NCBI GenBank assembly: GCA_007117145.1
Contig: SKHC01000069.1
Location: 1 to 11,944 of the forward strand
From: Candidatus Woesearchaeota archaeon
Lineage (GTDB): Archaea; Nanobdellota; Nanobdellia; Woesearchaeales; 21-14-0-10-32-9
Direction: 5' to 3'
Length of the DNA: 11,944 bases
The notes beneath the pieces were generated by a model. That model searched no databases, was not told where the DNA came from, and saw only the letters and a program-made list of their open reading frames with translations. The position numbers and the translations under genes were made by a program. Below, one piece after another: positions 1-6,485 of the stretch. Each line of letters begins with the position of its first letter. Position 1 is the stretch's first letter.

Positions 1-415
1 GTAATTCCTTTCTTTTCTGACTGTTTTTTAGAATTGAAACTACTACTTTTCCTTGTGGTTTTAAACTCTTTTTTATTTTAGAAAAAACTAGTCTTGGATT
101 TGTGAAATGATGTGCAACTGTAATGCACATTACTATGTCAAATTTAGTATTTAGTATCATATCTTCTGCTGTGCATAGTTGTATGTTTCTTATGTCAAAA
201 AAATCTGCGTGCTTACTTTTGGTTACAAGTTTACTTGCAGGCTCTACTCCGTAGTACTTAACCTTGAAATGCTTTGCTAGTTGGCAATCACCACAACCAA
301 CATCTAACACATTACCTTTGATTTCGACTAGTTTAGATATAAATTCATATTTGGCTTGTTGCTCTGTTCCGTAAAGTTCATGATACGAATCAGCAATTTC
401 ATCGTAGTAATCCAT
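1..415 (-). CDS. Class I SAM-dependent methyltransferase, 5' part (runs off the left edge)
   Basis: The reading frame is open from an ATG at 415 to the window edge, giving 138 residues without a stop. It has the order of a Rossmann-fold class I methyltransferase. Motif I is VLDVGCGDCQLA at about residues 36-47 (the glycine-rich SAM loop). The acidic end of strand 2 is YGVEPA at about 55-60. The strand 4 region is FDIVMCITVAHHF at about 92-104, and LKPQGKVVVSI at about 118-128 precedes strand 5. The AHHF and LKPQGK segments are typical of the Methyltransf_11/25 type that modifies small molecules, lipids or sugars, but the substrate cannot be read from this part. The C-terminal part lies outside the window. 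The gene is divergent from the lipoprotein gene, and no Shine-Dalgarno sequence precedes the ATG. The fold call is firm; the specific function is unknown. Confidence 0.88.
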   Translation of the reverse strand, partial: MDYYDEIADSYHELYGTEQQAKYEFISKLVEIKGNVLDVGCGDCQLAKHFKVKYYGVEPASKLVTKSKHADFFDIRNIQLCTAEDMILNTKFDIVMCITVAHHFTNPRLVFSKIKKSLKPQGKVVVSILKNSQKRKEL

Positions 416-502
416 AACTAACAGAAATCTATGGGTATTGTTAAAATTTACGAAAACTATTTATAACATTTCCAATTGACTATTCCTAGGGGTGCATAAA
501 AA
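416..502. promoter_or_regulatory. Divergent intergenic promoter region
   Basis: This 87-base AT-rich gap separates the divergent methyltransferase and lipoprotein genes. On the plus strand GAAAACTATTTATAA at 452-466 fits an archaeal BRE plus TATA box (TTTATA at 460-465). That predicts transcription from about 488, a leader of about 15 nt, and a Shine-Dalgarno-like GGGGTG at 489-494, 8 nt before the lipoprotein ATG at 503. On the minus strand the same box reads TTATAAATA and could serve the methyltransferase with a leader of about 20 nt. A weaker TAAATTTTA around 442-450 is another candidate. The plus-strand call is better supported. Confidence 0.6.
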
Positions 503-703
503 ATGAAAAAAACAAGCGTTATTTTGGTTTTAGGCTTGGCACTTATGTTGCTGGTCGCAGGCTGTGCTTCAACAGCTGATAGAGGAGAATACGATTATAT
601 ACCTTACGGAGGTCAAGGATGTGGTTTTGCAACTACAGGAGATGACTGCAAAGTAAGTGAAGATGTCGTTTCGAGTTCAATTGTAGAATTTGAAGTTTTG
701 TAA
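503..703 (+). CDS. Small exported lipoprotein, function unknown
   Basis: This 66-residue protein has a positively charged start (MKK), a hydrophobic core to about residue 18, and a lipobox-like VAGC ending at Cys21. It is therefore predicted to be exported and lipid-anchored on the outer face of the membrane. The mature part would be only 46 residues, with tyrosines and glycines near its start (residues 30-41) and two further cysteines, C40 and C49, that could form one disulfide. No known domain is visible. The start is supported by GGGGTG 8 nt upstream and a TATA box further up. A T-rich terminator follows, and the next gene encodes a DsbA-like oxidoreductase, which fits an envelope role. 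The homology is not recognised; the lipoprotein call rests on the signal alone. Confidence 0.7.
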   Translation: MKKTSVILVLGLALMLLVAGCASTADRGEYDYIPYGGQGCGFATTGDDCKVSEDVVSSSIVEFEVL

Positions 704-706
704 AAA

Positions 707-725
707 ATTTATTTATTTTTTTATT
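707..725 (+). terminator. T-rich archaeal-type terminator
   Basis: Just after the lipoprotein stop the plus strand is almost pure A/T, with a run of seven thymines at about 716-722. Runs of T on the non-template strand without a hairpin are the usual archaeal termination signal. It may not fully separate the lipoprotein from the next gene. Confidence 0.45.
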
Positions 726-747
726 CTGTTAATATTTATTAGTATTT

Positions 748-753
748 GAGGGG
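748..753 (+). promoter_or_regulatory. Shine-Dalgarno of the DsbA-like gene
   Basis: GAGGGG sits 6 nt before the ATG at 760 and fixes that start. An AT-rich element at 731-741 (AATATTTATTA) is centred about 24 nt from the ATG and could give a leaderless mRNA. The strong Shine-Dalgarno argues instead for a promoter further upstream, around 705-718, or for readthrough from the lipoprotein gene. Confidence 0.6.
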
Positions 754-759
754 ACTTAC

Positions 760-1437
760 ATGGGGAAAAAGAAAAAAGACAAGACTTTCAAGAAGATGCA
801 GCAACAACAAAAACAATCAGAAAAAAGTAAACAAAAAGCAAAAAAATATGTTTTTTGGACGTTGAGCATCATAGTGGTTATAACCGTTATATGGTTAATT
901 AGTCAATCCGGACTAACTTCAAGAGAGACTCCTTCAAGTGAAAACAGACCCTTTGTAGGACCTGAAAATGCAGAAATCGTGTTTTTAGAATTTGGATGCT
1001 ATACGTGTCCATTTACTAAGCAGTTCAACCTACAAGTTATGAATCAACTCATTGACGAATACTCAGATAGAGTAAAATTTGTTTATAGAAGTGTTCCTAT
1101 TACTCAAAATATTGGAAGCGAATTAGCTGCTCAAGCAGGAAAATGTGCTTTTGAACAGGGAGATTTCTTTGAATACAGTAACTACGTGTTTGAAACCAAC
1201 ACTTATACAAGAGATAATCTAGTTGGTTTTGCAAGAGAGATGAACTTTGACATAGCTGAATTTGAAGAATGTCTAGACTCACAAAAATACCGAGATGAAG
1301 TCAGAGAAGACATAAGAGATGCAAGAAGAGCTGGAGTGACTATTACCCCAACAGTTTTCATAAACGATGTCAGAATCACAGGCGTACATGATATTTCACT
1401 TTACAGAAGAGTTCTCAATGATATGCTTGCCGAATAA
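760..1437 (+). CDS. Membrane-anchored DsbA-like thiol-disulfide oxidoreductase
   Basis: This 225-residue protein has a short Lys/Gln-rich cytoplasmic start (1-29), one membrane helix (about 30-48), and a DsbA-type thioredoxin domain (about 65-225) outside the cell. The active site is C80-Y-T-C83 after the strand ending in FLEFG. The cis-proline loop is T196-P197-T-V-F-I-N. An insert helical region carries C129 (KCAFEQGDFFEY) and C171 (EECL), at positions where many DsbA-family proteins have a second cysteine pair. The proline after the active site (CYTCPF) is also typical. The expected role is disulfide formation in exported proteins. The surface protein, the lipoprotein and the three pilin-like proteins in this window all carry even numbers of mature cysteines and are plausible clients. 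No DsbB/VKOR partner is seen here. Family firm; direction of the redox reaction inferred. Confidence 0.9.
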   Translation: MGKKKKDKTFKKMQQQQKQSEKSKQKAKKYVFWTLSIIVVITVIWLISQSGLTSRETPSSENRPFVGPENAEIVFLEFGCYTCPFTKQFNLQVMNQLIDEYSDRVKFVYRSVPITQNIGSELAAQAGKCAFEQGDFFEYSNYVFETNTYTRDNLVGFAREMNFDIAEFEECLDSQKYRDEVREDIRDARRAGVTITPTVFINDVRITGVHDISLYRRVLNDMLAE

Positions 1438-1441
1438 AAAA

Positions 1442-1494
1442 ATATATAAAGGTTTTCTCACTCTACTGTAATAACACACGATCCATGGAGGGAG
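1442..1494 (+). promoter_or_regulatory. Promoter and Shine-Dalgarno of the surface-protein gene
   Basis: A TATA box, ATATATAAA at 1442-1450, lies just after the DsbA-like stop and predicts a transcript start near 1472. A strong Shine-Dalgarno, GGAGGGAG at 1487-1494, stands 7 nt before the ATG at 1502. Unlike several other units in the window, this gene would have a leader of about 30 nt with a near-perfect ribosome site, as expected for an abundant product. Confidence 0.65.
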
Positions 1495-1501
1495 TTGTAA
1501 A

Positions 1502-3097
1502 ATGAAATTAAAATATGCTATGATCCTGACTGCAATGCTACTTTTAGCACCTGCAATAGTTTCTGCAGCAGACTTTTCTATAACGAGTAGTCCGCAGCTT
1601 ACAGGAAAAATTAACGAACAGTACAATTACGAAGTAATAGTCAGTAACCCTGAGAATTACGCCTTAAGTTATAGCGTAGATGGTCCTAGCGGAATGTCTA
1701 TTAGCAATTCAGGAGTTGTCACTTGGACACCTTCTAGTGGCGGCATTTTCGACGTCGAAATAGTTGTGAGTAACACAACAGACAACGTCACTCAAAGCTT
1801 TCAAGTGCAAGTCACAGGAGACCCAAGCCAAATAACTGCATCAGCAATAGAGCTTGGAAGTAGCACTCAAAGAAGAGGAGAACTAGTAACAACTACTTAT
1901 GAAATCACAAACACAGGTAGCTGGGACATCACGAATTTAGAAGCAGAATTCGTAAACGTTGGAACTGCATACGATATCCAAATCAGTCTACCTTCAACAA
2001 CTATTCCTGCAAAAAGCAGTATTCTTGCAAGCGTCACGGCACAAGTTCCAATGACTCAAGACAGTGGAAGGAACAGAATAGGACAAATAGTTTTGAATGG
2101 ACAAAGCAACAACGTAGTTAACACTCAAACCAGAGATGTGTTCTTAGAAACACAAAACATGCTTGTAATTGAAAACATCGAAGTTACAGTGGGTGGAAGA
2201 AGAGAAAGAATGGACTCTCCTGGAACTATTAGAAGAGAAGCACAACTTGGAGACAGAATCGAAATCCAACTAAGAATTAGAAACGACTTCGACAACATCG
2301 AACTTGAAGATATTGAAGCAGAACTATTCAGCTTAGATATTGACGATGCTGACGGGCAACTTCAAACACTTAGAAGACTTAGAGCTGGAAGGACAAGCAC
2401 CGATTTAAGATTTGACTTCATCTTAGATGATGACAGATTAGAATTAGAAGATGCACCATTCGAGTTAGAATTAGTTGTGTTTGGAATTGATGAAAACAAC
2501 GCAAGACACGGAGAAACTTGGATATTAGAATTAGATATTGAAAGACAAACAAGAGATGTAAGGCTTAGCAGAACAACACTTACCCCTACACTAGTTACTT
2601 GTGAAAACACTTTCTTTACTGTAAGCACAGATATAAGAAATATAGGTATTAGAGACTTATCTAACGCAATGGTTCAAGTAAACATACCAAGTCTAAACAT
2701 TCAAGAATTCAGAAGAAACTTGGATTTATGGGTTGGAGACTCAAGTAGAGTCAATTTTAACTTAAACATCCCACGAGACGCTAGGCCAGGACAATACACA
2801 GTTGAAGTATACGCACATCCAACTGTAACTGTGGGTGATTGGACAGACTCAGAGGTTTTAACTCTGCAAGTTGGTAATTGTCCAACAGACACAACTGAGC
2901 CAACACAACCTTCAGAGCCAAGTAATGGGATCATAGTGCAACCAGTTGATAACCAAACACCTATAGTGGTTGGAACACCTGTAACACAACCAACAACTAG
3001 CGGATTCCAAGACCAACAATTATACATAATCTTACTTGGAGCAATAGTTGTAATTCTTGCAATTTTATTAATAATACTTTTAATTAAGATATTGTAA
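1502..3097 (+). CDS. Secreted, C-terminally anchored beta-sandwich surface protein (S-layer/CARDB-like)
   Basis: The 531-residue product starts with a Sec-type signal peptide (residues 1 to about 22, ending IVSAA) and ends with a membrane helix at about 507-530, so most of it should sit outside the cell. Four beta-rich modules follow one another. About 24-105 is a putative-Ig/cadherin-like module (GVVTWTPSSGG is typical). About 110-220 is a CARDB-like module (TYEITNTGSWDITNLEAEF). About 222-350 is a charged module. About 353-458 is a second CARDB-like module (DIRNIGIRDLSNAMVQVNIP). A Thr/Pro/Ser-rich linker (461-500) joins these to the anchor. C367 and C460 bracket the last module and could pair. 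Possible N-glycosylation sites include N91 and N95. The protein is strikingly lysine-poor: two Lys against about 31 Arg in the extracellular part. It may be part of the cell surface layer or an adhesin. Confidence 0.8.
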   Translation: MKLKYAMILTAMLLLAPAIVSAADFSITSSPQLTGKINEQYNYEVIVSNPENYALSYSVDGPSGMSISNSGVVTWTPSSGGIFDVEIVVSNTTDNVTQSFQVQVTGDPSQITASAIELGSSTQRRGELVTTTYEITNTGSWDITNLEAEFVNVGTAYDIQISLPSTTIPAKSSILASVTAQVPMTQDSGRNRIGQIVLNGQSNNVVNTQTRDVFLETQNMLVIENIEVTVGGRRERMDSPGTIRREAQLGDRIEIQLRIRNDFDNIELEDIEAELFSLDIDDADGQLQTLRRLRAGRTSTDLRFDFILDDDRLELEDAPFELELVVFGIDENNARHGETWILELDIERQTRDVRLSRTTLTPTLVTCENTFFTVSTDIRNIGIRDLSNAMVQVNIPSLNIQEFRRNLDLWVGDSSRVNFNLNIPRDARPGQYTVEVYAHPTVTVGDWTDSEVLTLQVGNCPTDTTEPTQPSEPSNGIIVQPVDNQTPIVVGTPVTQPTTSGFQDQQLYIILLGAIVVILAILLIILLIKIL

Positions 3098-3110
3098 GAT
3101 AAGAACCATT

Positions 3111-3128
3111 ATTTTTTTCTTTTTTTTT
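3111..3128 (+). terminator. T-rich terminator after the surface-protein gene
   Basis: The 29-base gap between the convergent genes contains two long T runs on the plus strand, at about 3112-3118 and 3120-3128, separated by one C. They fit an archaeal oligo-T terminator for the surface-protein transcript. No corresponding T run exists on the minus strand for the convergent nucleotidyltransferase gene. Confidence 0.6.
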
Positions 3129-3924
3129 ATTTATTTAAGAACTTCTCAATTCTCTTTACGAAATCTAAAGCTTCATCGTAATACTTATCAAATTCCTTGC
3201 CAGAAACAGACCTAATCTCTTTTTTGGTTATCCTCTTACTCAAATCATAAAACTTCCTCATAGACCAAGCATACTTTTTCTCAATGAGACCTGGCTTTAC
3301 AAGCTTATCTTCTAATAAGTCAGCAACGTGCTCTGGGCTTGGAGGAACTTGGTTTACAGACATTAAAGCTGCATGAGCACTATCAATAACCGCCCAATAC
3401 AAATCTACGCATGCTTCAAGTATTTTAACTCTACTCATCCTCAAAGTGTTTGGAGCTCTATTATAATATGCCCATAGCGCTTCGGGGCTTGGCTTTATCC
3501 TGCCCTGGCTTAAAAGTAGTTGTATTGGCTCAAAAAACCCTGTGTCAAAAAGAGCAAATCCATCTCTTAACATATTCAAAGCTATAGGGTCTCCCCCCCT
3601 AATATATTCCCAGAAACTCGTAAACTTCATACTGGTAACATGAAGCTTTGGACTTATGCTTTGAACTGTTTTTTCAACTATTATCCTATAACTTTGAATT
3701 AATTCTTTTGTGAAAACAATACTTATATCATCAACAACAAGTAATATGTCAATGTCTTGAGAATCTTGCTTTTTTCTAGCAGTACTACCAAACAAAACCA
3801 CTGCTTTAATTAGATCTCCAAGCTCATCATGTATTTTCTTTGTGAATTTGTAAGCTATATCAATGGACTTATCAGAATAATTTTCTTTTGTTTTTGTTGG
3901 TCTCTTGCTTACTTTAAACTCCAA
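3127..3924 (-). CDS. Nucleotidyltransferase-fold protein with C-terminal HEPN-like helical domain
   Basis: The protein has 265 residues counted from the TTG at 3924. The N-terminal part is a Pol-beta-type minimal nucleotidyltransferase: VVLFGSTAR at about 42-50, then DSQDIDILLV at about 54-63, giving the G-S motif and the two metal-binding aspartates D57 and D59. The third catalytic carboxylate is not evident; the expected strand reads LHVTSM. The C-terminal half (about 140-265) is all-helical and resembles the HEPN/substrate-binding partner domain that many archaeal proteins carry fused or next door. The RNase motif R-x4-6-H of toxic HEPN proteins is not seen. It could adenylylate a protein or RNA, as MNT antitoxins do, but no separate HEPN toxin gene is adjacent. 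A GTG at 3930 would add two residues, but it overlaps the Shine-Dalgarno, so TTG is preferred. Confidence 0.75.
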   Translation of the reverse strand: MEFKVSKRPTKTKENYSDKSIDIAYKFTKKIHDELGDLIKAVVLFGSTARKKQDSQDIDILLVVDDISIVFTKELIQSYRIIVEKTVQSISPKLHVTSMKFTSFWEYIRGGDPIALNMLRDGFALFDTGFFEPIQLLLSQGRIKPSPEALWAYYNRAPNTLRMSRVKILEACVDLYWAVIDSAHAALMSVNQVPPSPEHVADLLEDKLVKPGLIEKKYAWSMRKFYDLSKRITKKEIRSVSGKEFDKYYDEALDFVKRIEKFLNK

Positions 3925-3984
3925 AATCACACCTCTCCTTTAAAGAAATCAAATTTTATGATTTAAATAACTTTCTACTCTTAC
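3925..3984 (-). promoter_or_regulatory. Promoter and start-deciding Shine-Dalgarno of the nucleotidyltransferase gene
   Basis: On the minus strand TTATTTAAAT (3970-3961) is a plausible TATA box predicting transcription from about 3940. A strong Shine-Dalgarno, GGAGAGGTG (3938-3930), follows. Pairing through GAGGT leaves 6 nt to the TTG at 3924 but none to the GTG at 3930, which is why the TTG is taken as the start. Confidence 0.5.
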
Positions 3985-5973
3985 TTATTCTAAAGGAACG
4001 TCTGTCCACGTGGTCCAATCATTGCTTGGAGCATAGGACCCTGCTATGAAAAATCCTGGAGCCTGATAACCAAAATGTCCTTGATGTACTTGGTTTTGAC
4101 GCATCCTCCTGTTCTTTCCAAAAACTGGGCTACCCATAAGCGCTAAAGTATCGGGTTGAGCCGTACTTATATTGTAAGAGCCCGTCTCTATGATTAAATC
4201 CTTAATGTCGTGCTTTTCCATTCTCTTCAAAAATTCTTTCATCGGAATATTACCCTGCCCTGGTGTTAAATGTTCATCATCAAATCCGAAGTTATCACTT
4301 AAGTGTATGTGACCTACAATTCCCTCTTTTACTAGTTTCTCTGATTCATCAAGCATCCACTTATTAAACCGCTCCTCTGTTTTCTCAGGAGTGTCTCCTG
4401 GTTTTGCCTGGAAATAATACCTGTACATATTCAAATGACCAATATCAAGTGTTCCCTTGATATGCTTCTCTGCAAGTTTCTTTGCTTCCTCTTCTGAGTG
4501 ATTTCTACTTCTGAGCATTTGTACCATTCTTTCTCTTGACTTTTTAATTGCTTCCCTATACTCTTTTGGATGACTACCATACATTTGTATATTCCAATTC
4601 TCAGGAGCCACATAGATAGGATCCTCTAAACCATACTTTTCTTTGTTTTTCTTGTAAACTTCCATTGCGTAAAGACCTGCTTGAGCAATTGTATCTGCTG
4701 TTTTGTTTAAACCATGTTTTTCAAGACTCGTAATATTTTTATACGTCTCTTTTAACTCCCTTGCTTGAACATCTGCACTAGCACTAGACTCATGAACGTG
4801 ACGCAAACTATTTCTAAAATACTCATAATCCTTCTTTAAATCATCAATAGAAATTTTACTTCCAGTTTTAGTAGCTAACCAAGCATCGGCTTGAAACTTT
4901 CTTTCCTCAGGTAAATTATCTCTTAAATTATTATACTCATCTATTAATGTCTTAACTTCATCAAGTTGCTTTTTTTCTTTCTCATACCCTCTTGCATGAA
5001 AAATACTACTTCCTTTAGCTTGGAGTATTTTGTTTTCAAACTGAATTTTGGCAAACATCTCCTCAGGACCAATTTCCTCATGTCTTGGTCTTCCCTTATT
5101 GTATTCTTTAGTTAAAGCATCTAGTTTTTCCCAGTTAAGCTCCTCTGTCTCAAAATTAGTTTTCTCCTTATTAAAAATTGGGACTCTGTCAAATAATCTC
5201 TCAGTATCTGCATTTTTTGGTATGAGATTTCCATCTACATCTATCCAATCATCTACTCTTAAGAGGTTTCCTTTAGAATCTTTTTTACCTGCAAGACCTG
5301 CACTTCCAGCAGTTTGATATTTTGGTCTGAAAACAGTCTTATTTCTACTAATCCCCTCTATTATTTGACCAGTTCTATCATCCACAGCATACAAAGGAGT
5401 TTCTTTATCCTCCTCATCATACATCTTAAAATGCGTATCACCATCTGTAATCTCAGATAATGGACGTTGCCATTCATGTAAATGAAAAACAATTGCCCCT
5501 CCTTTTGTAGCTTCACCTGCGAAATCAATCGCACGCTTTATTTCTTTTAACGCATTGCTTCTTTGAAAACTGTTAAACCCTCTTTGATTGTCAAACCCAG
5601 CAAGGCTTTCTGCATGAACTGGAGCGTGAGTTGATGTTTTCATCTCATTTATTTTTAATAATTCTCTAATATCTGCTCTTTCTCTTGTACCATAAGACTC
5701 AGGAGTTGGTTGTTGACTGTTACCTTTTCCCCCTTTTAAAAAACTAAACTCTATCCTTCCAGTTCCTTCTTTTATTCTACTTTTCAAACTCTCTAAAGTG
5801 TTACCCATAGGATTTGAAGTTACACCAACTTCTTTAGTTGTAAAATTTATGGCATCGTCTGGAGTTATTGGCTCTCCTCGCTCATCATAGTTAGCAGGCT
5901 CTAAAGCATTGAAGTGCTCGTCTGCGTTTAATTCGTCTATTTCACCATAATAATTGTTGTTATTAAAAATCAT
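3985..5973 (-). CDS. Large endonuclease IV/xylose isomerase-like TIM-barrel protein with a big insertion
   Basis: From the ATG at 5973 the protein has 662 residues. Motifs match the metal site of the endonuclease IV/xylose isomerase-like TIM barrel in order. They are THAP (H116), FHLHE (H164 or H166), APENW (E458), LDIGH (D510 and H513), HIHLSD (H557), DEHLTPGQGN (D566 and H568) and IIETG (E596). E. coli Nfo binds three zincs with H69, H109, E145, D179, H182, H216, D229, H231 and E261, and each has a counterpart here. Between the second and third ligands lie about 290 residues, against about 36 in Nfo. This is a large insertion, rich in charged and helical sequence. An N-terminal extension of about 90 residues and a Gly/aromatic tail (about 615-662) flank the barrel. 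It contains no cysteine and no membrane segment. It could be an AP endonuclease-like repair enzyme or a sugar isomerase/epimerase; the substrate is unknown. An upstream in-frame ATG at 6042 is rejected because the promoter lies between the two. Confidence 0.75.
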   Translation of the reverse strand: MIFNNNNYYGEIDELNADEHFNALEPANYDERGEPITPDDAINFTTKEVGVTSNPMGNTLESLKSRIKEGTGRIEFSFLKGGKGNSQQPTPESYGTRERADIRELLKINEMKTSTHAPVHAESLAGFDNQRGFNSFQRSNALKEIKRAIDFAGEATKGGAIVFHLHEWQRPLSEITDGDTHFKMYDEEDKETPLYAVDDRTGQIIEGISRNKTVFRPKYQTAGSAGLAGKKDSKGNLLRVDDWIDVDGNLIPKNADTERLFDRVPIFNKEKTNFETEELNWEKLDALTKEYNKGRPRHEEIGPEEMFAKIQFENKILQAKGSSIFHARGYEKEKKQLDEVKTLIDEYNNLRDNLPEERKFQADAWLATKTGSKISIDDLKKDYEYFRNSLRHVHESSASADVQARELKETYKNITSLEKHGLNKTADTIAQAGLYAMEVYKKNKEKYGLEDPIYVAPENWNIQMYGSHPKEYREAIKKSRERMVQMLRSRNHSEEEAKKLAEKHIKGTLDIGHLNMYRYYFQAKPGDTPEKTEERFNKWMLDESEKLVKEGIVGHIHLSDNFGFDDEHLTPGQGNIPMKEFLKRMEKHDIKDLIIETGSYNISTAQPDTLALMGSPVFGKNRRMRQNQVHQGHFGYQAPGFFIAGSYAPSNDWTTWTDVPLE

Positions 5974-5996
5974 ATTGTATACTAGTATAAAAAAAA

Positions 5997-6012
5997 GCAT
6001 ATAAATATTTCG
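5997..6012 (-). promoter_or_regulatory. BRE/TATA promoter of the TIM-barrel gene
   Basis: On the minus strand CGAAATATTTATATGC contains a BRE-like CGAAA and TTTATA (6005-6000) centred 29.5 nt before the ATG at 5973. It lies in the 43-base gap after the coiled-coil gene. It predicts a nearly leaderless mRNA and rules out the longer start at 6042. Confidence 0.65.
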
Positions 6013-6016
6013 ATAA

Positions 6017-6484
6017 TTATACCCTGTACTTTTTATCTTCATCCATTTTTAGTAATTTTTCAGCCCTAAACATAGATAAATCTTGCTCTACAGAATAAGT
6101 GCTTTTCAACTTGTTTAACTGATATGAAACGTTCTCCACGAAATTTTTCTCAGTCTGAGACCAAACATCGTATGGCTTATCTGTCACCTTCTTTAAAGAA
6201 TTATATAAAGAGTTATCAAAATCATTTGCTTCCTTTGTTTGATTGTTAGAAAATTGCCGGTCTTCTGGGTTTTCTTGAAGGAAATTATCTATGGAATCTG
6301 TTTTCTGACTTTCTTCAAAGCGTTTTTTTTCTTCAAGCAATAACTCTTTTATTGTGTCTTGAAGCTCTTTTTGCAGTTCTTGTTTTTCTTCTTCTTTTTT
6401 TTTCTCTGCTTCTTTTAACTCTTCAGCTAGCTCGACTTCTCTTTTCCTTAAATTATTTATTTTATCAAGTAATGAGTCACTCAT
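6017..6484 (-). CDS. Coiled-coil protein coupled to the 516-residue protein, function unknown
   Basis: This 155-residue soluble protein has no cysteine. Residues about 2-60 form a strongly charged coiled coil (runs such as LKEAEKKKEEEKQELQ). An acidic, Asn/Gln-rich linker follows (about 60-95), then a more ordered helical C-terminal part (about 100-150) with aromatic residues (KPYDVWSQTEKNF). The ATG at 6484 is 1 nt after the stop of the preceding gene, with no promoter and only a weak TTGGT ribosome site, so translation is probably coupled to the 516-residue protein. An in-frame ATG at 6556 would overlap that gene by 71 nt and is not credible. The tight coupling suggests the two products bind each other. 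No family is recognised. Confidence 0.75.
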   Translation of the reverse strand: MSDSLLDKINNLRKREVELAEELKEAEKKKEEEKQELQKELQDTIKELLLEEKKRFEESQKTDSIDNFLQENPEDRQFSNNQTKEANDFDNSLYNSLKKVTDKPYDVWSQTEKNFVENVSYQLNKLKSTYSVEQDLSMFRAEKLLKMDEDKKYRV

Positions 6485-6485
6485 T

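Noticed and set aside
3127..3930. Toxin-antitoxin pair of the MNT/HEPN type.
   Set aside because: There is only one gene, with the helical part fused, no RNase R-x4-6-H motif and no adjacent small partner. The next gene in the same direction is the unrelated TIM-barrel protein.
5048..5317. Open frames on the opposite strand of real genes (for example 5048-5317 plus, 2362-2628 minus, 2701-3027 minus, 6580-6873 plus, 11510-11869 minus).
   Set aside because: All lie fully or mostly inside well-supported genes, lack ribosome sites or promoters, and have low-complexity Ser/Leu/Phe-rich translations typical of antisense shadows.
5974..6042. N-terminal extension of the TIM-barrel protein from an ATG at 6042, giving a membrane-like segment (IYMLFFILVYNMIF).
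   Set aside because: The segment is the translated promoter: the TATA box at 6000-6005 lies inside it and is correctly spaced for the ATG at 5973. The extension would also overlap the upstream gene.
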